Of a stretch of DNA of 64,000 nt, positions 1-14,962 are shown in pieces (position 1 is the stretch's first letter; the number at the start of each line of letters is the position of its first letter). Both the position numbers and the translations under genes were made by a program. The stretch spans positions 17,996,971 through 18,060,970 of the forward strand of contig OZ023267.1 in assembly GCA_964006375.1 (NCBI GenBank), in the 5' to 3' direction. The notes below the pieces were generated by a model. It was not told the DNA's origin. It ran no database searches and worked only from the letters and a program-made list of their open reading frames with translations. This stretch comes from Tillus elongatus (Eukaryota; Arthropoda; Insecta; Coleoptera; Cleridae).

Positions 1-336
1 TCTCTTCCAATATATTTTTTACGCTTTTTTTAAAATGCTTGTTTGTTTTATCTCGGATTGTTTTTGGAATCTTGTTGTAAATTTTTATTAAACTAAATTT
101 TGCATTTTTCTGTAGCCGAGTGACTCTTGCTCTGGGCAGTTTTAAATTTTGTTTTCCACGTAGCTCATAGTCGTGATCTTGTATATTTGTAGAAAATATG
201 TCCATGTTTTGTTTCACAAAAAGTGAAGCCTCCAGTACATAAATGGCATAGCAGGTAAGTATATAATTTTCTTTAAATAGCTTCTACAACTATGATCTTG
301 TTTCAGGTTAAACATTGATTTATTTTATTATATTGA
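1..336. other. AT-rich sequence, nothing recognised
   Basis: I see no coding frame, RNA gene or repeat boundary in this stretch before the trinucleotide array. Confidence 0.5.
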
Positions 337-533
<197 letters not shown>

Positions 534-1554
534 GATTATATAACATTAGAGCTTAATTTGGTTTAAATCGAATAAAAACTAAGGAAAATATTAGGTTGTT
601 ACCCTCTTGGACATACTGATTTTGTGTTATAACGAATTGAACCAATAATGAGCCGATTTTGATAAATTTTGTCAAATGCATTTCTCTTGCAAATAGCTGG
701 AATGAAAAGCTACACCGATAGACCCGTTATTTAAAAAAAAACAAAGCCGTTTGATTAAGTTTGTCACATACGTGGAATTATTATTAATTTTATATTTATA
801 TTAATTATTAATTAATATAAATTTATTATTAAATTTCAAAATTCTAGATATAAGAAAAATCGATTGGAGATGATTTGAAATATTCGTATAAAAATTTGAT
901 AACATAACGCAACCATAGTTCTGTAGTAAGGAATATGTGTATTTTTTCATATAGTCGTAAGTAACGAATAAGAAAAGTTCAGTTAATTACATGATTTTAA
1001 ATGAATCTAGTACATCCGCGTATAATCATAGATTTTACTTACACTATAACCCATTAAATGTTAAGTACGATATCAGACAAACAATTTACATTCTATAACA
1101 AGCAAATATTTACTTACAATTAAAATGAAAGTTTAATAATCCTTTATCCAATCGACATGCTGAATTCTTCATTTGCCTTCAATATATTAAAAATTCGTTT
1201 CATTTAAACAAATGTAACACTAGATTTAAATAAAGAGATATAACAAACAATATTAATTCTTACAGTGGTAAGCTCGCGCGACCGAATGCTACGACGGCTA
1301 AGTCAATCGAAGAGATAGCGAGATACCACCACAGAATACAAAATTATTTATTCCGTGATACCACGATACCATGAAAGACATGCACCATGCAAGAAACGAA
1401 ATACATCTTCCTTACGTTTGTATTTACTGTCACTTTCTATGTCGCTATGAGCCTCGTAAGTTGTCACTTGGCACGTTTGTTATAAAACTGCCTTTAGATC
1501 TGTTGTTGTACTAAGACTCTAGCAGAAGGCAATATTTATCATCGGAGTATAAAT
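534..1554. other. Apparently unique AT-rich sequence
   Basis: No convincing coding frame. A less AT-rich patch lies around 1268-1330. I did not find a second copy of this stretch elsewhere in the window, so it may be host intergenic or intronic DNA. Confidence 0.4.
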
Positions 1555-2266
1555 GAGTTTGATGAGTTTTTTAAGAAAAAATCACTAATGAGGAGACTTA
1601 TGAAAACATTTCTTCAAATGAGCTCTAATTAGGCCCCCTAGAACAAGTCAAAAGTAATGGGCCCATTGTGATTAAATTTGGTGAATACCTTCCATTTGCA
1701 AGTGGCTTGGATAAGTTCGTTAGCCAGGAAAATCGACCCAGGTTTTCCCGTAAAATTTTGTGTTTCCTTAAAAAAAATATTTTCATCTCCAGAAGTAACA
1801 AAGTGAAGGCAACCAATTTCGGTGCACGGGTTTATATAATTATAGATAAATCACCTACCAAAATTTAGCTCTGTAAATTCAAAGGCAAAAAAGTTAGAGC
1901 CATTTAAAGAAACATAAATTGGGGTTTTCCTCTAAAAGGTCAAGGTCGTGATTTAAAACGTATAGTACAGGCAATAGAGAATTTTTTTCTGTATTAAACT
2001 AAAGGAGTTATTTTTTTTATGGATAGGTTCAAAATTACATACTGAATGTAAAAACACCAAATCCTTACAAATTAGGAGGGCGGAAGTGCCGCCATTTTGA
2101 GAAAAACCGTTTCGACCGATATCTCCGTAACCGTGCACTTTAGACTTAAAATGGTAATGACGTTTATTGTAGATAATTGCATTATTCATCTTTTTTGTAA
2201 AATATTTTTTTTTGTATCACTCACCGTTTACAACTTATACGACTATTAGCATACATTTATTGACTT

Positions 2267-2834
<568 letters not shown>

Positions 2835-3036
2835 TTTGAGTTTTTTTACTTATTCAAAGGCAATTTTAAATTTAGTGACACGTACCTATGTTAAAAAGAA
2901 TTCATCAGAAAAAGTTTTGAGTTTTTTACCTATATCTTTCTTAATAATTGTTTAAAAAATAAAATGCTTATAACTTTACTTTTCAATTGACAAATTTCAT
3001 AGAACTTTTAGTAAAACTTTTTTTCTAAAATTATTA

Positions 3037-3799
<763 letters not shown>

Positions 3800-5048
3800 A
3801 AAAGTGCAAGATTTAACACGTTAGAACTTTGAAAATATTGATTTTACAAATAAAAGTTGTTAGTAAAAATTGTATGAAATTTGTCTATTGAAAAGTTAAG
3901 TTATAAGCATTTTATTTTTAAAACAATTATTAACAAAGATAGGTAAAAAGTCAATAAATGAATGCTAATAGTCGTATAAGTTGTAAACGGTGAGTGATAC
4001 AAAAAAAATATTATTTAACAAAAAAGATGAGAAACGCAATTATCTACAATAAAGATCATTAACATTTTTGGCTTAAAGTGCACGGTTATGGAGATATAGG
4101 CCGAAACGGTTTTTCTCAAAATGGCGGCACCTTAGCCCTCCTAATTTGTAAGGATTTTGTGTTTTTACATTCAGTACGTAATTCTGAATCTATATATCAA
4201 AAAAAAATAACTCCTGTAGTTTAGTGCATTATGGACAAGAGTAACGGGCTCCTCTATTGCCTGTACTAGTAAGTATTGACAACATTTAGCAAAAGGAGCT
4301 GAAACTACTACGGGCTACGGAAAGAAAATGTCTCAAGAAGAATGGTTTACAAACCCTTAAGTCTTAGCTTCAACCATCTTTGTCCTTCATTTTACTAAAA
4401 TATTTCCAGAAAATTCATTCAAATAGACCCTTTCTCTAATGATTTGGTAGTAGTCTTAGCTATAGAATTTATCGTTTAATGGTATCTGATTTTTGTCGAA
4501 TTTTCGTAAAAAAAATCAATACAGTTAAATATATCCGTTATTATACAAGATACAAAAAAATTGTATACATTAATTATAGGGTGTCTTGAGCTACATCTTA
4601 AAAAAGTATTTCTACAATCACAGGCCCATAAGTCGCTGGTGATAAAAATTTTCTTTTTTTTTTATCGAACACGCCTTATGTTATTGCCTTTTTGCATTTT
4701 CCATCGAAATACAATGCATGTTTGTAAGTAAAGAAGTTCAGGACGCAGCAAGTGTGTTGTGGTAGCGAATTTTCATTAAATGCTTCAAATTTGAATAGCT
4801 GAATTTGCTATTAACCTATAGGGTTGACCAAGAAATCAGTTTTTCGGGAACACTTTAAGTTTACTTTCGGAAATTCTTGTACATTTTCAAACAATAAAGT
4901 GAACTTGATGAAACACGACACATTCTTTCTACTATATAGGTTATACTGGTAACCAAATTTAATGCCTGCTTTCTTAAAAAAACACACCTAGTTGCTATTA
5001 AAAAACATTTTAATGAACATTCACTACCATAACGCACCTTCTGCGTCC

Positions 5049-5554
5049 ATACATTTCTTATTTTTATATTACAATTTGACTTGTAATACAGAAGTAAGCG
5101 GTTTCCAATTAAAACAATATCTTGCTCTGATGCGCAACGTTTTTAATTGTATCATACCTTTACTATATGGCACGCAATTGACATGAAAGTTGTTTTGGTG
5201 TGTAATAACAATAAATCCAAGAAAAGTTAAATGGCGTAACTTGTATTACATTGAGTGTATTTATGGTATATAGGAAATTGGACGTACATCACACGGTTTT
5301 AATATACAATCTAATAGAAAAAGAACATTTAATAACAAATAGAAATAAAAACTTGATTCTAGAGTTATTGAAGCAAACGAAATAAAGTTTGTTGTAGTAA
5401 ATTATGCAAGCATGTGTTAAAAATGTTGCACTCTGTTGAGCGAAACTAAAGAAACAGGACCTGTTGACCAGTTATTAAAAACACTGTGATACCTAACGAT
5501 ATAAAAGCTTTGTAACAATACTTGGACTGCATCATACAATTACAAAAAAATTCA
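5049..5554. other. AT-rich sequence, nothing recognised
   Basis: I see no coding frame or repeat boundary between two GACGCA-family copies. Confidence 0.4.
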
Positions 5555-5860
5555 GGACGCAACAAGTGCGTTACTGTGGCAAATTTTTATTAAATGCTTC
5601 AAATTTGCATAGCTCAATTTCCTATAAACCTAGAAAGTTGAGTTTTGGTATGTAGTAAGGTATTTACAAGGCAACATACCAACCAAATTTAATCAAAATA
5701 ACTTTGTTATATATACATCCTTTTTTTGGAAGTATTTTTTTTAATTAAAAACTAGTCCGATTTGACTGGTTACCGAACTCGTTCAAGCCATTATTAAAAG
5801 AAAGATTTCTGCTGAGTTTCATCAAAATCAGTTAATAACTTTTTGAGTTATCGTGTGGAT

Positions 5861-5958
<98 letters not shown>

Positions 5959-6039
5959 CGCTAATTTGTTAACATTTTTGCAAAGTCTCACCATCGATAC
6001 CTCTCAATCAGCGAATTTTTTAAAATAAAAATTCGCTAA
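5555..6039 (-). mobile_element. Short-form GACGCA-family element, second subfamily
   Basis: The hairpin terminus is at the left (5555) and the palindromic end at the right (6007-6039), so it lies on the minus strand. TA slot 5864-5957. The sequence beside the palindrome contains the word ATCGATGGTGAGACTTTGC (read on -), shared with 16459-17113 and, diverged, with 29459-29954. This separates the subfamily from copies carrying GAGGAGACCCCGACTTTTG. Confidence 0.75.
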
Positions 6040-6125
6040 CAGCAACTGAAACAGTTAATAATGATGAATCTGATACATTTTGTAAATAAATGCCAACGGA
6101 TATATAAAACTGAAGCTAAAATAAG

Positions 6126-6400
6126 AGCTTCGATGGTTCAGTGGTAAGGACGTATACCTCTGAACGAAGGGGTACCTGGTTCGATTCCCAGGGTTTACCT
6201 TTCACTTTTCCAGTACATACACTACAATTAACATTAACCGAGTTTTTGGCATTGTATTTGTGCAAGTTGAATGTCTGTACGTTCCGCCCTTCGGAGGGGC
6301 CCTAAAGCCGTCGGTCTGGTGTTCATGCTGTTTGAATTTATGCATCTAGGAAATCAACAGCAAGCGCTCAAAATAATTAAAATGTATATTAATATTTTCG
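6126..6400 (+). mobile_element. tRNA-headed SINE, family A
   Basis: The head carries a tRNA-like A box (GGTTCAGTGGTAAGGACG at about 6135) and B box (GGTTCGATTCCC at about 6178), then a body with a conserved CGTTCCGCCC..CGGAGGGGCC block at about 6280. Transcription by RNA polymerase III from these boxes is expected from the SINE class. The tail is lost; the neighbouring GACGCA copy starts 15 bp downstream. Other copies: 17140, 26351, 59179. Confidence 0.75.
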
Positions 6401-6414
6401 ATTTAAAAAATTCT

Positions 6415-7716
<1,302 letters not shown>

Positions 7717-7724
7717 AAAGGAAA

Positions 7725-8110
7725 CTTCTATCACCAACGACTGCACCACGCTATGATTGTAAAATTAATTTTATAAGAGGCAGCTTAAGACAACCTATAA
7801 TTAACAGATGTATACAATTTTTTATCGTACCTTGTATATTTACGGATATATTGAACTTTTTTCTACGATAATTCCGTAAAAATTATAGACTTTTAAACCA
7901 TAAACACTGACTGTCAAAGCATCAGAGAAAGGGTCCATTTGAAATGAATTTTCTGTAAATATTTTAGTTATATTCATTAAACTCTGGACGCAGAAAGTGC
8001 GTTATGGTAACGAATTTTCATAGAACTATTTTTAATGTTAGATATGCTGTTTTTTTAAAGAAAGACATAAATTTTAGTAGATAGTGTACCCTCTATAGTA
8101 GAACTATCTG
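7725..8110 (-). mobile_element. GACGCA-family fragments (blocks C and B, then a terminus)
   Basis: 7725-7967 repeats blocks C and B in minus orientation, next to the previous copy. At about 7985 a hairpin terminus (GGACGCAGAAAGTGCG) begins a second minus-strand fragment that fades by about 8110. Confidence 0.55.
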
Positions 8111-8645
8111 AGACCTATTAGTCTTCCCACCTGCTTTGTCATAGATTTTAGAAAGAAATAGGTTTCGGCAGATGCTCAAATTCATCGAAGTCCGATCAAA
8201 AATTAAGATTTATATTTATTTATTAAGCTAGTCGACAATCAAAAACTGCATAAGCCAAGTCATCGCAAATATAAAAGGTCAGTCACACAATACAATAATG
8301 AATAAAACTTACAGAACTAAGTTCAAAAAAATTAAAAAGCGATACAAAAACAACGAAATGTCGCTGCACTTATCACAAAAAGAAAATTTAAAAGCTGTCA
8401 CCAAAATATTCAGCAAGACTGTAGTAACTCCTCGATATGAGAAGAGACCTGAGCCGTGCCCTAAAATCCCTAATTTGTAGTGCTCTAAAATCTGTGGGTA
8501 ACTTGTTGAAGCATTTAATAGACATATAATATGGACTAGATTCATATGTCGAAGATCTGTGAATTAGCTATTCAAGTTTATTCGTGCTCTTCGTCGAATA
8601 CCCATGATTACCGCCTAAAAGTGTATAGTCAGAAAAGTTGAGTTA
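8111..8645. other. Sequence without a recognised feature
   Basis: Two overlapping short frames on opposite strands (8298-8480 and 8309-8545) have no recognisable domain. I treat them as chance frames. Confidence 0.35.
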
Positions 8646-9232
8646 TGTGTACAGTAGTAGTAGTAGTAGTAGTGGTGGAGATGCCAACGCCAAGCAAGTA
8701 GGTTACCATGGGTTCTTGTGGCCAACCCCAGCAACCCAGCAACCATGCTCTACTCCTCCTCGGTTCCGTCGCCAAACCACCTCGACCTCGAGATGAAGGC
8801 CGTGACGGTCTTCAATTGGATGGTACTTACCTGATTCCTCTGCAGAGTCCTCGATCCGAACAATTCTACTCAAAGACTCCCAAAAGCCTCGCATTCGCAC
8901 AGGTAGTGGAAGGACGTTTCCGCATCCTCGCCGCATTCCTGGCAAATGGGATCCCTCTCTACGGCTATCAATGTGAAGTGTCTTCTGAAGGCGCAGTAGC
9001 CTGTGAGCACCCCAAGGATGCGGCGAAGCGTAGGTCGACCCCTTCCGAGTAGCCAGACAGCTTTATCTCTGTCCGGCCCCTCCACGAAGTCCCTCGCCTG
9101 CCTGCACCCACAGTGCCTCTTCATTGCTTCCTCGGTTCACCTGTCTAAGGCGACAGATACCGTCTTCCTACTTATACCTATCGCCGGCTCCGGGCCACAG
9201 AACGGCCGCCGTGTGTGTGTACAGTAAGGCTT
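8646..9232 (-). pseudogene. R1-type LINE fragment, C-terminal end
   Basis: On -, the reading shows the family pattern after RNase H in R1-like LINEs: a basic stretch, then LTGYCAFRRHF, then a Cys-rich segment CQECGEDAETSFHYLCEC near 8895-8970. A frameshift near 8900 splits the C-terminus. GC content is clearly higher than the surroundings. Reverse transcriptase and endonuclease domains are absent, and a short (AGT)n run at 8654-8675 borders the element's 3' side. It abuts another LINE fragment at about 9232. Family placement rests on the residue pattern only. Confidence 0.6.
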
Positions 9233-9234
9233 TG

Positions 9235-10093
9235 TATATATAAACGGAAAAAAACCGTCATTATGCCAAGCTCAGTGAACCACAATCGGCAACTTGAATT
9301 GTGAGGAAGATTTAACATCAATCTAATAACCATTTTCTGAAGAACTAATACTCTATGCACCTTGGAACAGGTACCCCAGACCTCTATACCATAGCTCAAT
9401 GCAGACTGAAAATAAGCAGAATAATATGTGCGAACAGTTTCCAAACTCACGGTACTCTTCAGTCTTCCAATCGCATAACAATAAGACGAACGCTTGTGAC
9501 ACAACTCATCGACATGATGGTCCCTTCCCAGCTTGCTAGCCTCAAAATGAAGGTGTGCTGGACTGACGGATACTTTTGCTATTCACCCTAACAAGATAAC
9601 TAGAACCACTTTCAACTCTTCCTATATTGAAACCGATCATAATTGATTTTTGACTATTTAGAAACAATTCATTATATCCAAAATATTGTGCAAGCTGATC
9701 AGCTCGTCCAGTTGCAGACACCGAAAGCTGACCAGGATCAGCCACATGTAAAAGAAAAGTAGTATCGTCAGCGTACATGACGAGTTCATCCCCAGGAAGG
9801 TCACTTGTATAAATAATATACAGTAACGGACCCAAAACAGAGCCCTGGGGAACTCCCCCAAATAATGTCACTGGCGAAGATCGAACACCTCCAAGTTTAA
9901 CAACTTGCTGTCGCAAAGAAAGGAAACTCTGAAACCACTGCAGCGGTACACGAATAATTTCATAGTTACTCAGTTTACTGATCAAAATCTGATGGCTTAC
10001 TCGGACAAAAGCCTTACTAAGGTCAAGAAACACGCCGAGGCATATTTCACCGCTCTCTAAGCATTCAATGAAAGGCTTCTCTCCAGACAACAA
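9235..10093 (-). pseudogene. Jockey-type LINE reverse transcriptase fragment
   Basis: Read on - from 10093. The RT palm is clear: FLDLSKAFVRVSHQIL (motif A), GGVPQGSVLGPLLYI (motif B) and MYADDTTFLL (motif C, catalytic DD kept). Motif A has V where the family usually has D after SKAF. After about residue 180 the frame shifts, and the thumb/C-terminal part continues to about 9235 (ALSYGIEVWGTCS). It is truncated at its 5' side exactly where the PLE-1 3' end starts, and at its 3' side against the R1-type fragment. The encoded enzyme would copy LINE RNA at nicked DNA; this copy is dead. Confidence 0.8.
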
Positions 10094-10104
10094 AATGTAT
10101 TAAA

Positions 10105-10148
10105 CTTCCCAACGCGTTTCGACTCACTAAGTGACCATCTACAGGGGA
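10105..10148 (-). ncRNA. Degenerate hammerhead-like motif in PLE-1 3' region
   Basis: On -, CCC-CTGTAGA, a stem built from TCAC/GTGA, then GAAAC-GCG-T and a GGG that can pair with the leading CCC. The first core box has T where CTGANGA needs A, so catalysis is unlikely. Confidence 0.4.
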
Positions 10149-10970
10149 TAAATCTAGAAACACAATAAAAAGGTCTGTCAGAAAAATATCGTTTTTCAGG
10201 TAGGTATCAAGAAACTCTATACAGAAACGTCAAAGTTAAAATCCAAAGTCACACAGTAAAAAGCAAACTAATAGTCAAACTAAATCTAAGAGAGCTACAG
10301 TGAAAATATAAGTAGTTACAATAACACAAGTTAAAAAACTAAGTTAAAAAACTAAGTTAAAGCTAAAACATGCAATCAAAATGAATTAAATATTAGAGTA
10401 AACTGACAAGCACAGCAAGCCAAAGAATAAGTGCTAAAAGTCTATTATTTTAAAAAGTAATCATCGTCTATTGCAGATTGAATAAGCCAAGGAGCAAACC
10501 AACAGGGTAAACACAATAGGTGGCACACACAATCAAGCAGAAACCCCATGAGAACTATCAAGGTATAGAAATTCGTAAAAGATTAAATGAGAAAAACAAA
10601 ATGGAGACTATACACACTTTTCAAAATTGAAGGTAAAACTATACAAAAGGTTCAACAGGCAGAAACTTCATCTATTGCACCATAGGTTCAACAACACTAC
10701 ATCTGAATACGCCAGAAATTTATTTTCAAACAAAACCTAATGAATATGAACGGCGATTTAATTAAACAGCAGAAATAAGGGTCAGCCATTATGCAAACTT
10801 GAACAGGCAGGATGCACTGCCGCAAGTGCAGAACAATGAATCAGAAATCAATGTAAAAAGCGACATATGTCAACGACAAAACAAGTAGAAATTTAAGGGG
10901 GAGCCACAGAACAGTCATCTTCAGATCCATCATAACTCTGGCCAAATAAAATCTATAGAGTTCAGCAGAA

Positions 10971-11375
10971 CTAGTTCACTAGGTGGTTGTACAATGAAGA
11001 AGAGTTTGTTATGTTGGTATTCGACAAGTTCAAAACATCACTGGCATGGTAGTTGAAGTGTTTGAAAATCTCATTCTTTCCTAAAACAAATTGTTCCATA
11101 CCAAAACTTGAAGGATCTAAGATCTTAGCATCGGTATCTTGGCTAAAGCAGTGGCCACTCTCTCTTAAATGACAACCAAAGACAGACGTGTCATTATCGG
11201 CTTGGTTTCTACTCCTGATGTACTCTGAGACTCTGATACCTAATGATCTTCTGGTTCTTCCATTATAAACAGCTTTACAACCACGGGTACTACATCTTAA
11301 GCGATAGACGCCTGACTTCTTCAGGTCTGGGATGTTATCTTTATTGTGGATGAACAAGTTGCTGACAGTGTTCAT
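10971..11375 (-). pseudogene. GIY-YIG endonuclease domain of PLE-1
   Basis: 134-codon open frame. The N-terminal part holds the strand pair GVYRLRCST and AVYNGRTRRSLGIRVSEY, matching the GIY-YIG fold of Penelope-like elements, which nicks DNA to prime reverse transcription. CSTRGC supplies the two Cys often found between GIY and YIG in this group. The second motif has N for I. It is uninterrupted internally but separated from the RT part by frameshifts. Confidence 0.75.
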
Positions 11376-11935
11376 AGACTTGAACGAGAACTTGACATTA
11401 TCTCACTTGTGAGCCTTGACTATGGCGTTGGACACAGGACCACAGTAGGTGAAGGGGAAATAAGATATTCTTTCCAGTTGAGCGAGGGGTAGACTGGTGC
11501 TCGCTTCGATCAAGAGCTGACGGCTCTTCCTGTTGACCATCTTATCAACTATACTGAGTGGATACTCGTTGTTTACTGCGAGCTGCATTAAAAGTTTAGT
11601 TCTTTGATGAAGTTGGTCCCCGACAGTGGGACTCTGAATAGTCTGTCGACCAAAAATATGTGTGATGCCATTTTGTGAGACATATGGTGGCAAGACTTCA
11701 ACGAAATAAGGTGGTCGGTCTGAGTGAGTTTTCTATAAATGTCAAAAACTACGGTGCGGTTACTCGTCTTCAACTTCAGGTCGAGGAAGCTTATAGACGC
11801 ATCCACTTTTAACTCCGTGGCGAAATCGGTGATGGTATATAGGGCATTCACCTGTTTTGTGTTTCTTCTCCGTAACCAACCATCTGTAGAATTGTTATTT
11901 TATCAATTTCTGTTAAATGAACCATGTTTCTGAAT

Positions 11936-12091
11936 TGCCATTAACAACTGACAACTACTACTGTCATGCGGTTATAATCAAACGGCAAAAGGCGTTTTAA
12001 ACAAAACTAACATTGCCAACTATGAAGAATGTTGATAATTTTTTATGTCTTCTTTATAACTGAAACCGTCCGAAAAGAAGACTTTGAATAT
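11936..12091. other. Spacer before the LTR element
   Basis: AT-rich. It ends with AATAT at 12087-12091, the left target-site duplication of the LTR element. Confidence 0.5.
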
Positions 12092-12530
12092 TCTCACATT
12101 TGTCTATGGCAATTAAGTTTATGGACTTTGCTACTCTATGGCCAGTTGTAGTGTGTCGGTAACAGAACCACTCTGGAATGATATTTATAGAAGGGACCAG
12201 AAGTGACAGGTGTAGAAAAGTGTAGAAGGTCTAGAATCTCTATGGAGAGTATAAAAGGACAAACGGTACATAGAGTGAGTTAGTTCAGTATCGAGTAAGG
12301 TGGTGTAAAGAAGTGATCATAGACTATGAAGCGAATAAACAGTAAGTGTTGGGGTATAGGAAGCGATCATAGAAGGCGATAGTGGAATATAATTCTATGG
12401 ACATTTAATAATAGAGAAAAGATATATTTTAGTTGACACTGGTGTTGGAAAATAGTTGGTAATAATAAATTAGTAGTTTGAAAAGCTGTGTTTTGTTAGT
12501 AAACAAATCCAGAACCTCGTGGAACGTAAC
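12092..12530 (+). repeat. 5' LTR
   Basis: 439 bp, starting TCTCACATTTG (the 3' LTR starts TGTCACATTTG) and ending GAACGTAAC. It contains a TATAAAAG box at 12250 and AATAAA at 12334. Confidence 0.93.
12250..12257 (+). promoter_or_regulatory. TATA box of the 5' LTR
   Basis: TATAAAAG, 84 bp upstream of the LTR's AATAAA. This is the expected order of promoter and poly(A) signal in an LTR. The copy in the 3' LTR is at 15122. Confidence 0.65.
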
Positions 12531-12534
12531 AACC

Positions 12535-12553
12535 GGTGTCAGAAGTGGGATTT
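12535..12553 (+). other. Primer-binding site, tRNA-Leu type
   Basis: GGTGTCAGAAGTGGGATTT lies 4 bp after the 5' LTR. It is complementary to the 3' end of the animal tRNA-Leu class ending TCCCACTTCTGACA-CCA (recalled, not searched), so minus-strand DNA synthesis would start from that tRNA. Confidence 0.7.
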
Positions 12554-12689
12554 ATAAGCTGCTGGCGGAAATATTTTCCATAATATTCGTTGAACAACGA
12601 TGAAATTTCTAGAATCCCTGGAAGACCAGTGTCAGCAGTAATTCATAACTAGGTGTGTTCTTGAAACAGTACCAGCTTTAAGTACGTCT

Positions 12690-13930
12690 ATGCCTAAGAC
12701 ACGTAGCACAGCAGCCCATATGGAGGCCCAGCTATTGGAATTGATTAAAGAAATGAAAGAAGACGCCAGAAAAAGAGATGAAGAAATGAGAAAAATATAT
12801 GAAGAGGCCGGAAAAATGGACGAAGAAGCCAAAGAAGAAATGAGAAAAGGAGACGAAGAGGCCAGAAGAAGAGACGAAGAAGCAAAAGAGAATCCAGAAA
12901 AAAGATGAAGAAGCTAGAAAAAGCGACCAAGAAGCGAAAGAAGAAATGAGAAGAAGATCTGAAGAAACAAAGAAAACTATACAAGACCAGGCCATATTAC
13001 TTTATGTGTCGACGAACGTATGAAGCAGGTAAAAGACGACATCTTCCAGCTGGTAGAAAGCAGAGTAAGGGGTATCAGCGACGATGTACATGACAAGCTG
13101 ACGAATATACAAGAAGAAGTGCACCAGAAAATACAATTACTAGAAAATAAGTGCGAAACCCTAGCCAGAGGAAACATCAGGCTGGAAGATAGCCCGGTCG
13201 TAAGAATTAAGGTCCCCACATTTGATGGCTCAGTCCCATGGGGTATTTATCTACGCCAATTTGAAGCCGCTGCTACAGCAAATGCTTGGGGTGAGAGAGA
13301 GACAAAGCGACTTCGCTAATTGTAGCTCTCAGAGGAGATACCCTAGATGTGCTTCAAGGTATTCCCAGGGAAGAACCGCTGAGTTTTGACAGCATTAGAC
13401 ATCAATCAGAGATTAAGTTTGGCGACCAGCATTTACAACAGTTGTATCGATTGCAGTTGAAAAATCGTTGTCAGAAACCGGGCGAAAGTCTCCAACATCT
13501 CCACGCCGACGTTATCAAACTGACGCGATTAGCCTACCCCATAGCTCCGATGGAGTTTTTAAACCAGCTGTCGCTGCAAACCTTTATTGACGCCATCAAA
13601 AATACTGACACGTAGCAGGCGCTGAGGATGGCGAGACACAAAAACTTGAACGACGCTTTGGCACATTTCTTGGAGTCTGAAGCGGTAAAGCAAGCATCGG
13701 AAAGTCATGTGAAAGTTTGTCCAAGTCCAAGAAGAAAATATACATTCATCCAAGGTCATGCAGCTACTAGAGAAAATAGAAGAACAAATAAGGCCAACGT
13801 CTCATGGACACCCAATAAGAGCTCACTGTGCAAATGCCTTACGCTGCTGGAACTGCGAGAAGGTGGGACATATAAGGGGAAAATGTTGGGCTCTAGGATC
13901 ACGCATAAGGGAGAAAGTGAAGCTAAGGCC
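12690..13930 (+). pseudogene. gag-like region of the LTR element
   Basis: Pieces in shifted frames. A highly charged E/K/R coiled-coil-like segment (12690-12908) is followed by another helical piece from 13020, then the capsid-like segment IKVPTFDGSVPWGIYLRQFE at about 13206. A C-terminal part runs 13349-13612 and on to 13730. A CCHC zinc knuckle CWNCEKVGHIRGKCW sits at about 13842-13886. The family role is to coat genomic RNA and form particles. At least three frame breaks plus a stop near 13318 make it non-functional. Confidence 0.8.
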
Positions 13931-14384
13931 GGTAACCATTTCTGAGATTAGCGATTCTGGCAACGCTCTCGTCGTAGACGGATACGTAAGCGGTAATAAG
14001 ACTCTAATTGTCGTCAACACAAGATGGCGAGTAAGAGAGCCAGACAGAGTGTATAGAGTAAATGCAGCCGGTGGTGATCAGATCCAGGTATTTGGCGAAA
14101 CTGACGTTGAGCTGCAAATTGGGACATGGAAGGCAAAGCAGAGAGCGATAGTCGCCGCCATATCAGACCCGATTATAATTGGCTTGGACATACTTCAAGG
14201 TCAGTGCGCTAAACTTGATCTTGGCACTAACATTCTGACTATCAGAGGTCACGAAATAATAATGTCGCCTGGCAGTAACTTGGTAGTGCGAAAAATCACC
14301 ATAAAGGGAAATACCAACTTATGTCGTGAAACTGCCATTCCAGTGAAGAGAGCTGTGAGAGGAAGAGACGACCCAGCTACTTAG
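13931..14384 (+). pseudogene. Retropepsin-like protease segment
   Basis: Continues the frame of the zinc knuckle. The expected aspartic-protease active site reads VVNTRWRVRE, so the usual D-T/S-G is lost. The downstream DPIIIGLDIL matches the conserved I-I-G-x-D-x-L of retropepsins. The frame ends at a TAG (14382-14384) just before the deletion that removed RT and RNase H. Confidence 0.65.
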
Positions 14385-14399
14385 CCAGCAGCAAGCGGG

Positions 14400-14951
14400 G
14401 AAGAAATTTTGAGAGAAGTACATGATGAAGGATGTAAAAATCATGTAAATCTGAAGCCAACCCAGAAAAAGGTCAATGAACACATTTGTTGGAACAGGGT
14501 CGATGTCGACTGGATGAATAGCGCCCGTCGAGATATTTGTGCAAGTAGAAACACCTGTACAAGAGCAACTACACGTAAGAACAAGTACCACGTAAGAACT
14601 TCGCTTGTAGAAAGATCCGACATATTGACGAGAAGGAAAACCATCCACTCTGCTGTCGGAATCCATATACGAATAGAAAGCGACCGCATGAAGACCCGTT
14701 ACGACGTGCGAGCTAATTCAGCTGGTTTTAAAGAAGGAGATCGTGTGTGGTTCTACAATCCAGTACGACGCAAGGAACGGTCACCGAAACTACAGAAATT
14801 ATGAGAAGGTCCTTATAAGGTGGTCAAAAGGATCAATGACGTTGTCTATCGAATTCAGAGGAGATCGAAGAGCAAGATGAAGGTGGTCCATATGCACAGA
14901 CTTAGGCCATACCAAGAAATGTCGGATTTTGACCGGGACGATCGAATATAA
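14400..14951 (+). pseudogene. Integrase remnants: zinc-binding and C-terminal parts
   Basis: 14409-14560 keeps the shape of the H2C2 domain (LREVHDEGCKNHVNL..RRDICAS), now without the full Cys/His set. From about 14690 the C-terminal domain is recognisable: GFKEGDRVWFYNPVRRK, a stop at 14802, then EGPYKVVKRINDVVYRIQ and VVHMHRLRPYQ. The DDE catalytic core between them is missing, so this is a second internal deletion besides the RT/RNase H one. Confidence 0.75.
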
Positions 14952-14962
14952 GAGGGGGGCAG
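14949..14962 (+). other. Polypurine tract
   Basis: TAAGAGGGGGGCAG directly before the 3' LTR, the usual plus-strand primer position; a single T and C interrupt the purines. Confidence 0.75.

Larger units (their letters stand above)
10096..11935 (-). mobile_element. Penelope-like element PLE-1, 5' truncated
   Basis: Read on - from 11935. The end of the RT domain is visible (ISFLDLKLKTSNRTVVFDIYRK at about 11790-11730, residues described in part). A frameshifted linker follows (11693-11403). Last comes a GIY-YIG nuclease domain, 11375-10971, with VYRLRCSTRGCKAVYNGRTRRSLGIR; the usual YIG is read YNG here. About 870 bp of non-coding 3' sequence follows, ending near 10100 in a conserved motif that resembles a degenerate hammerhead ribozyme. 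RT catalytic motifs are missing, so the copy is inactive. Confidence 0.8.

Noticed and set aside
8298..8545. Small overlapping frames on both strands
   Set aside because: No domain, splice site or repeat relation; consistent with chance.
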